DNA of 64,000 nucleotides from Aquilaria yunnanensis. Its lineage: Eukaryota > Streptophyta > Magnoliopsida > Malvales > Thymelaeaceae. The stretch is taken from positions 30,379,501 to 30,443,500 of the forward strand of contig CM077599.1 in NCBI GenBank assembly GCA_039654915.1. The letters run 5' to 3'. A program made the translations under genes and the position numbers. Shown here piece after piece: positions 57,481 to 64,000 of the stretch (position 1 is its first letter; the number at the start of each line of letters is the position of its first letter). The notes beneath the pieces are model-generated. The model searched no databases, had not been told where the DNA came from, and saw only the letters and a list, made by a program, of their open reading frames with translations.

Positions 57481-57833
57481 GAAGGCACACAAACAATATG
57501 ACCACATCAAAAATTTCTTTTAGTCTTTCAATTCTCAATGTAATAAAGTGGGCTTTACCATTATAGCTTTGGACTTTGGTTTTAGGATTCCTTTGGTAAT
57601 TTAATGTTGCACAAGTGTTTAGGCATGAACAGTTATTTTTTTAGAGTTTGAAAATGCTGCGATAATGGCCATTCAACTTAGTTTCATTAATCACATTAAT
57701 AAAATTATCATGCACATCATGCATTATTCATTAATTCACTTATACAAGAAATCTAATAAAAGAAATCTCACTTTTAAAAAGCTAAAAGATTGGTACTCGA
57801 CATCCATATTCAACTCGGCTACAAACAAGACTT

Positions 57834-59760
57834 ATGGCAGAACAAACAGAAGGGCATCTCACTGATATCGAGTCAAAGATAAAGAATATGACGAAATAAA
57901 TAAAACATCTAATGGAGTTGATCAATGGGAAAATGGCCCAAACACCCATCAAAGACTCGTAGGATCCCATTTACCCCCGGGATTTAACCCGCAACGGGTC
58001 TTAGTTCAAGAAAAGATTTTTCAAGATTCAAATCCATCAGATGGCATTCATCTAAAGCACAACCCATTTTATGAAGAAAAGAACGACCACATAAAGAAGA
58101 AGAAGACACGTAAAGATTTAAGGTCATAGAAAGGAGACTTCTTGCCTTGAAAAAGGCACTATGATTGGATCTTTTTTAGTGGATGATCTTTGCTTGGTAA
58201 CCGAAGTAGTAATTTCTTCAAACTTCAAGGTACCAAAATTTATGAAGTATGATGGAACAAGTTGTCTCATCATTCATACACCACTTTTCCTAAGGAAGAT
58301 ACAACCGTTCATGAAGGATGAAAAGGTATGGATGGCTCTTTTACAAGAAAGTCTTATAAAAGTAACGTTATAGTGGTATCTTGGACAAGGACCGAGAAAC
58401 ATCAAGATGTGGAATGACCTCGCCCAAGCTTTCATCAACAATAACAAACATATTATGGACTTGGTTCCTGATCACCAAACTTTGTAGAATATGGAAAAAA
58501 AAAAGAAATGGGAGACCTTAAAAAGAAATGAGAGACCTTTAAGGAGTATGCTCAGAGATTGAGGGACTTGGCAGCATAAGTTCAACCACTTATTACAAAA
58601 AAAGAAATGGTGACATATAAACATTGAAATACCTATACTATGACAAGCTTATTGGCAACTCAGCAAATAACCTATTTGATATTGTCTTATCTAGAGAACA
58701 AATTAAGCATAGGATAAAGACTAGAAAGATTGTCGAGTCTTTTAATGTTGACATGAAAAGAGGAGGACCATCTAGAAGAAAGGATGAAGAGGTCCAATAA
58801 GTAGGTCGACTAAAGGAGACTACCCTGGTAAGTGTTTTGGCCACTAGGCCTCGCTTATGTTATATTGCTACTATGCCCACTAAATCATAACTGCTTACTC
58901 TACCTCCACCAATGGCTGCAGAAAGACAGAGAAAAACATTCGCTCCAATTCCTATGACCTACACAGAGTTATATCCCAAGCTTATTAAGAGCCAACTAAT
59001 TCACTCAATTCCTACAAAGCCAATGGAACCACCCTATCCAATGAGATATGATCCAAATGCAACTTACCCATATCATGATGGTGCTGTGGGCTATAGTCTA
59101 AAAAATTTTTTAGCTTTGAAGTGCGTGGTCCAAGAATTGATGGAGTCAAAATGGTTAGATTTTTTTGATGACCCAAGTGTCACCCACAAAACATTGTTGC
59201 CTTATCAAGCCGAACCCATAAATATGATTGAAGAAGACCGTCATATAAAGTAGTCGATCGATGATATTACAACCCCTCTTAAGTTTGTATACTCATGGCT
59301 TGTGAAAGAAGGGGTTGTTATTGAAAAATCTTCATTTGAGCATAAAGAAAACAAGGATAGAAAGTGGTGTACTCTTCACAACAGTAAAGGTCACTCGATC
59401 TAGAATTGTTCATAATTCTATAAGATTCTACAATGTCTCATGGATTCATCCTAACTCATCATTTCCATACAAAGTGGTGAAGTCGATGCTAATATAATCA
59501 TCAAGGAAGAAGACAATTTAGCTAAACCAAAGCCTATGGTAATACTAGTTTTAAGGTCTACTATTAAGCCTTTAAGATCCAAGTTCCAGTTCCATTTCCC
59601 TATAAGTTAAACAAAGTAACGCCATAGAGGTATGACTACGCTTCCAATATCACATCAACTTCACCAGAGGTTAAGGGCATGATTCGGAGTGGTCAATGTT
59701 ATTCATCAAAGTAGATGAACAAGCTCAAAGTTGATACGAATGTTGCAGGCATAAAATTTA
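57834..59760 (+). pseudogene. gag: Gag of the Ogre-like element, decayed
   Basis: ATG 57,834 starts MAEQTEGHLTDIESKIKNM. The capsid region shows VPKFMKYDGTSCLIIH and WMALLQESL with NDLAQAFINN. Downstream a proline-rich part (58,912-59,253) contains PMTYTELYPKLIKSQLI and a KCVVQELMESKWLDF block found before protease in Tat elements. About a dozen stops or shifts. Confidence 0.6.
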
Positions 59761-59942
59761 CGCCTATCACCATTAGTGTAGCTGAGGAGTAAGGGGCACC
59801 CGCATAGTGAATGAGGAACAAGCATGTGAGTTTCTTAAACTCATAAAGCAAAGTGAGTACAGTATTGTGCAGCAATTGAACTATCTACTGGCAAAGATTT
59901 TCACTCTCATTGCGTTTAAATTCTGATGCTCATTAAAAGGCT

Positions 59943-60563
59943 TTGTCCAAGGTCTTGAACAAGGCATATGTGGCACATGATATTCCTATAAATAGTTTTG
60001 ATCACCTCATCAACAACATCACAACTCAAAATCTCATTACTTTCACTAATAACAAGATACCAGCACAAGGTAAGGGACATTCGAAGGCTTTACAAATTTC
60101 AACTAAGTACAAGAATCGATTCATGGCTAGGGTCCGCATTGATAATGGGTCAGCTCTAAATATAATGCTCGTAAAAACCCTACATAAGCTAGGAGTAGAC
60201 TCATCATACATCATTAATAGCCATGTTGTCATTCGAGTTTTTGATAGGATGAGGAGAGATGTTATAGGGGACATAGAGTAACTGATAGTAATTACCCTTT
60301 GTGTATTCTATATCACATTCCAAGCAATGGATATTAAACCTTTATACAGTTGCCTACTAGGAAGACCACAAATTTACATGATCAGTGCAGTTCTTTCTTC
60401 ATTATATAAGAAGGTGAAATTCATCATCAAAAGAAAATTGATAACTGTATTTGTTGAAAATGATATTCTACTATCTAAACCTACAAATGCTCAATATGTG
60501 AAGGCCAATGAAGATGTGCCAGATTGTTTGTTTAGATCCTTTGAAGTTGTTAGCGCTATATAA
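59943..60563 (+). pseudogene. pol: Protease region of the Ogre-like element
   Basis: The active-site stretch is RIDNGSALNIM near 60,135-60,170 (Tat form of the aspartic site). It is followed by RVFDRMRRDVIGDIE, a stop, and then AMDIKPLYSCLLGRPQIY, VKFIIKRKLITV and FRSFEVVSAI. The order fits Tat/Ogre proteases. Confidence 0.7.
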
Positions 60564-61437
60564 GTTGGTAAATATGGAGAACAACCTGTCCCTAACATTT
60601 CTAAGACAAGTCGGATGGTGGCAAAACTTATGAAGAAATGAGGATACTTACAAGGACTAGGCCTAGACAAGCCTTGTAAGGGATCTCAAAACCCTTGAAT
60701 ATCCTTAGCAATGAAAAAAAGTATGGCCTAGGTTTCACACCGACCAGGCAAGATAAGATGAAAATGACAACTGAGAAGATGGAAAAAAGGATTGCATGAC
60801 TAGAAGAGTGCATTCCACATGGAAAATATTTAATTATCCTTGACATATCTAAAACTTTTGTGAGTGGTGGTTTCATTCTAAAAAGCGACGACAAAGGTGC
60901 ACTAATTGTTGGCATCAACAATTCTTTTGAAGACTTATCAGTTTAAGCGATAATCGGTGATCCACTCGAGGATAAGGAACTCATTAAACCATGTAGCTTG
61001 TGGGATGTGTTGGACAATTGAGAGGGAATGGAACTGCGTATTGTAATTAAAAGTTTTTCAAAGTAATTTAATAATTAAAATCTCCTCAAGATAGGTCTAA
61101 TCGATAGGATGTAGTCTTTGCTTGGATGGACTTTTTAGTTATTGCTATTTGTTTAATAATGTTGTGATCTATACACACTATCAATAAAATAGCAATCTTT
61201 ATTCATCTCATTCTTGCCATTTTCTCTTTTCTCTTTTCTCTCTCTTATTAATGCAGACCCAAAACTTTTTTTGATGACAATGAAAGAATGAGCTTTGTTA
61301 ATCTTGCAAACACTACTGACTTTGACAATGAAGATCTTCAAACATCTTCTGAGTTATTGAAACTTACTAAGCAAGATTAAAAAATAGCAACAAGTCAGGA
61401 ACTGACTGAGACAGTTAACTTAAAAGATAATCAGAAC
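60564..61437 (+). other. Spacer between protease and RT of the Ogre-like element
   Basis: Decayed coding is likely up to about 61,000. 61,020-61,250 is AT-rich and non-coding, and may be an intron or small insertion, since Ogre elements carry an intron in this part. I could not define splice sites. Confidence 0.4.
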
Positions 61438-62400
61438 ATGAAAGAAGTTAAGATTAGCACTCTATTTCCTTCTAAAGAAAAAGAAGAGTTAATACACTTA
61501 TTCAGAGAGTACATAGATGTATTCACTTGGTCTTATCAGGATATGCCTGGCCTAAGCTCTGACATAATGGTACACAAGATACCATTGAAGCCTAGGGCAA
61601 AACCCGTACAACATAAGCTATAGAGGCTGAAGCCTAAGTTAATTTTGAGAGTTAAAAAGGAGATTTAAAAGCTATAGGATGTAGGATTCCTTGGGGTAAT
61701 AGAATACATAGAATGGGTTGTCAATACAGACCCGGTTAAAAAGAAGGGAAGTGGGAAACTATGAGTTGTCAAGATTATTAACCCCTGAATAAGGCGAGCC
61801 CCAAAGATAACTTCTCATTTCCTCACATTGATACGGTTGGTGGATAATACTGTAAGAAATTCCTACTTTTATTTTATGGATGGTTTTTCTATGTACAATC
61901 AAATCAAAATCGATCTAGATGATATGATAAAGGTTGCTTTTATTACCCTTTTGGGGACCTTTTACTATAAAGTAATACCTTTCAGGTTAAAGAATACTAG
62001 GGCTACTTATCAAAAAGTTATGGTCTTCTTATTCCAAGACATAATGCACAAGGAGATCGAGGTGTATGTAGATGATATGATTTCCAAATCCCACACTGCT
62101 AGAGAGCATCCAGATATGCTTAGAAAGCTGTTCGATTGACTTCATAAGTATCAGCTAAAATTGAATCCTGCTTAATGTATTTTTTGGGCTTCTTCAGGCA
62201 AGTTATTGGGTTTTATGATGAACAAAGATGGGATTTAGGTTGACCAAAGTAAAGTTAAGGCAACACAAGAAATGCCTTCTCCAAGGACTCCAAATGAAGT
62301 AAGAAGTTTCCTGGGCAGAATTAACTTCATTACGAGGTTTATATCACAATTAACATCTAATGTAAACCTCTTTTCAAATCATTGAAAAAAGAAAACTCAA
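61438..62400 (+). pseudogene. pol: Reverse transcriptase of the Ogre-like element
   Basis: EYIDVFTWSYQDMPGLSSDIM and KPRAKPVQHKL begin the RT region. MDGFSMYNQIKIDLDDMIKV, FRLKNTRATYQK and the catalytic VYVDDMISKS (near 62,062) follow, then SGKLLGFMMN and RSFLGRINFITRF. Stops at about 61,621, 61,666 and 62,137, among others. Confidence 0.8.
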
Positions 62401-63400
62401 TTGAGTGGAATAGTGAGTGCCAAGAGGCATTTGAAAGAATCAAGCAATACCTATCTAATCCACTAGTCTTGCTACCACCATAGCCTAGAGAGCCATTGAT
62501 TTTATACTTATCAGTACAAGATTCTGCACTAGGATTCGTATTGGTTCAACACGATGAAATGAGCAAGAAAGAGCATGTAGTTTATTACTTAAGCAAAAAG
62601 TTCACCACCTATGAAGCAAGGTGCATAATGGTAGAAAAGACTTGTTGTACCCTTACATGGGTGGCAAGTTGATTACGACACCACATACTCAACAATATCT
62701 AATTGTTTATCTCCAAGACTGATCCTATTAAGTACATCTTTAAGAAGCCTTCTTTATCAGGGATGATCGTAAAATGGAAAATGCTTTTGTTGAAGTATGG
62801 CATACAATATGTCACCCAAAAGGCCGTAAAAGAGAATGTAATAGTAGAATATTTGGTTGATAAAACACTGGAGGATTGTGAGCCAATGAGGATAAATTTT
62901 CCCTATATAGATATAATGATGATGGAACTTGATATCCCGGAATAAAAAGAAACATGAAAAATGGCATTCGATGAGGCATTCAATGCTTTGTGATAAGGAA
63001 TTGGAGCCATCTTTGTCTCTACAGAAGGAAAGCAGTGCCATCTTATAGCAAAAATTACGTTTCCTTGTACCAATAACAAAGTCAAATATAAGGCATGTAC
63101 TATGGGGCTGCAAATGGCCTTAAAGCTAAACATATGATATCTCCAAGTTTATGGAGACTCTACATTGGTTATATATTAGATAAAAGGTAACTGGGAGACT
63201 AAGGATTCAAAGCTGATCCTTTACTAAAGATTCATATTAGACTCAATGAAGCAGTTCAAAAAGATAAGTTTTCATCATCTTTCAAGGGAGAATAATCAGG
63301 TTTTGAATGTTTTGGCTACTTTGGCCGCCATGTATAAAATAAGTAACCATGAGCACACTCCTATTTTTTAAATGAAGGTATTTGATTCACTGGCCTATTG
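62401..63400 (+). pseudogene. pol: Dual RNase H region of the Ogre-like element
   Basis: The first RNase H shows ILYLSVQDSALGFVLVQHDE- and YYLSKKFTTYEAR-type blocks; its tail is the frame at 62,703-62,945 (SLSGMIVKWKMLLLKYGIQY). The archaeal-type RNase H follows: KMAFDEAFNAL, ITFPCTNNKVKYKACTMGLQ, VYGDSTLVIY-like and an HLSRENNQVLNVLATLAA-like end near 63,330. Confidence 0.65.
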
Positions 63401-64000
63401 TATGAACATGGGAAAGAAATTAGAAGGAAAGCATTGGTCTCCGGATATCAAAAATATCTTTAGGAACGAGCATGTCCACTCGAAGCATCGAAAAATGATA
63501 AAAAGTTTTTGTGGAGATTGTTTAAGGGCTTCTTCTTGAATGGAGAAGCACTTTATAGGAACAACCCTGATTTCATGCTACTTTGTTATGCCACCTTTTA
63601 TGAAGCAAAGAGGACCATGGAAGAAGTTCATGCCGAAATATGTGGGGCACACATTAGTGGTCATACCATGGCAAGACAAATAATGAGGGTAGGCTACATT
63701 GGAAACCAATTGCATCAATTATGTGAGGAAGTGTCATGGGTGCCAAATATATGCTAACAAGATCTAGGTTCCACTTGCTCTTCTCAATGTGATAGCAATG
63801 CCTTGGCCTTTTGCTACATAGGGAGTATATGTCATTGGAACGATTACCACCAAGGCTTCTAATGAAAAAAATTCATTTTGGTGGCAATTGACTATTTCAC
63901 CAAATGGATGGAGGCATTATCTTGTGCGAATGTAACTCGAAAGGTAGTCTGTTGGTTCATTAAGAAAGAGATTATTTACCGATATGGGTTGCCATAATGT
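63401..64000 (+). pseudogene. pol: Integrase N-terminus and start of catalytic core, cut by the window edge
   Basis: HAEICGAHISGHTMARQIMRVGY and a CHGCQIYANKI-like segment form the H-H-C-C zinc-binding part. AMPWPFAT and, in a shifted frame, VAIDYFTKWMEALS-like sequence begin the catalytic core. The window ends before the second acidic residue. Confidence 0.7.

Larger units (their letters stand above)
52262..64000 (+). mobile_element. Ogre-like Tat-lineage Ty3/gypsy element, running off the window
   Basis: Order on the plus strand: 5' LTR, PBS, an extra ORF1 before gag, gag, protease, RT, RNase H, archaeal-type RNase H, integrase. An ORF between the 5' LTR and gag, together with dual RNase H, is the Ogre layout within Tat. 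It is full of stops and shifts and has a CACTA-type insertion in ORF1, so it is much older than the element at 10,246. The 3' LTR is beyond base 64,000. Confidence 0.8.

Noticed and set aside
1..64000. Host protein-coding genes and tRNA genes
   Set aside because: No frame outside the transposable elements matches a family I recognise, and I saw no tRNA-like cloverleaf sequence other than primer-binding-site complements.

Overview
This window is nuclear DNA from a flowering plant, most likely a eudicot. The background is AT-rich and the whole stretch is built from plant transposable elements: Tat-lineage Ty3/gypsy retrotransposons, an L1-type LINE, Mutator-like elements (MULEs), a mariner-like element with Stowaway-type MITEs, a hAT-type MITE and a CACTA-type end. 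I found no intact host gene, tRNA, rRNA or CRISPR array. The species cannot be named from the sequence alone.

Layout. 1-9,100: AT-rich, gene-free DNA with several diverged tandem arrays (about 37, 127, 156 and 400 bp periods), one GC-rich island and a promoter-like stretch. About 9,100-34,900: one degraded plus-strand LINE (ORF1, endonuclease, reverse transcriptase, zf-RVT, RNase H, poly-A) split by two later insertions. The first is a complete 10.5-kb Tat/Retand-type gypsy element on the minus strand (10,246-20,750; 854-bp LTRs, TSD GGGAA). The second is a 7.6-kb MULE (24,008-31,571; long TIRs), which itself contains a 2.3-kb solo LTR (28,125-30,468; TSD GTCAC). The LINE also carries a 508-bp tandem duplication that includes a MITE. 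35,492-36,855: Pack-MULE-like element with a 10-bp TSD. 38,544-39,001: MULE-type MITE with an exact 9-bp TSD. 40,181-46,871: a MULE-like element containing a 5.0-kb mariner-like element (40,407-45,431) and a Stowaway-type MITE. 48,211-48,673: hAT-type MITE. 52,262-64,000 (runs off the window): an Ogre-like gypsy element on the plus strand, with its 5' LTR, PBS, extra ORF1, gag, protease, RT, dual RNase H and integrase, all heavily decayed and interrupted by a CACTA-type fragment.

How the parts work together. Several elements carry a second gene convergent to the main one. The Retand element has a spliced antisense gene with its own TATA box and poly(A) signal. The MULE has a minus-strand GRF-zinc-finger ORF facing its transposase, in the mudrA/mudrB arrangement. 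The mariner-like element has a minus-strand ORF with an internal peptide repeat. The Retand gag-pol is one continuous frame broken by only three stop codons and is the youngest large insertion (LTRs differ at roughly 5 percent by hand count). Target-site duplications give a clear order: LINE first, then its insertions, then insertions into those.
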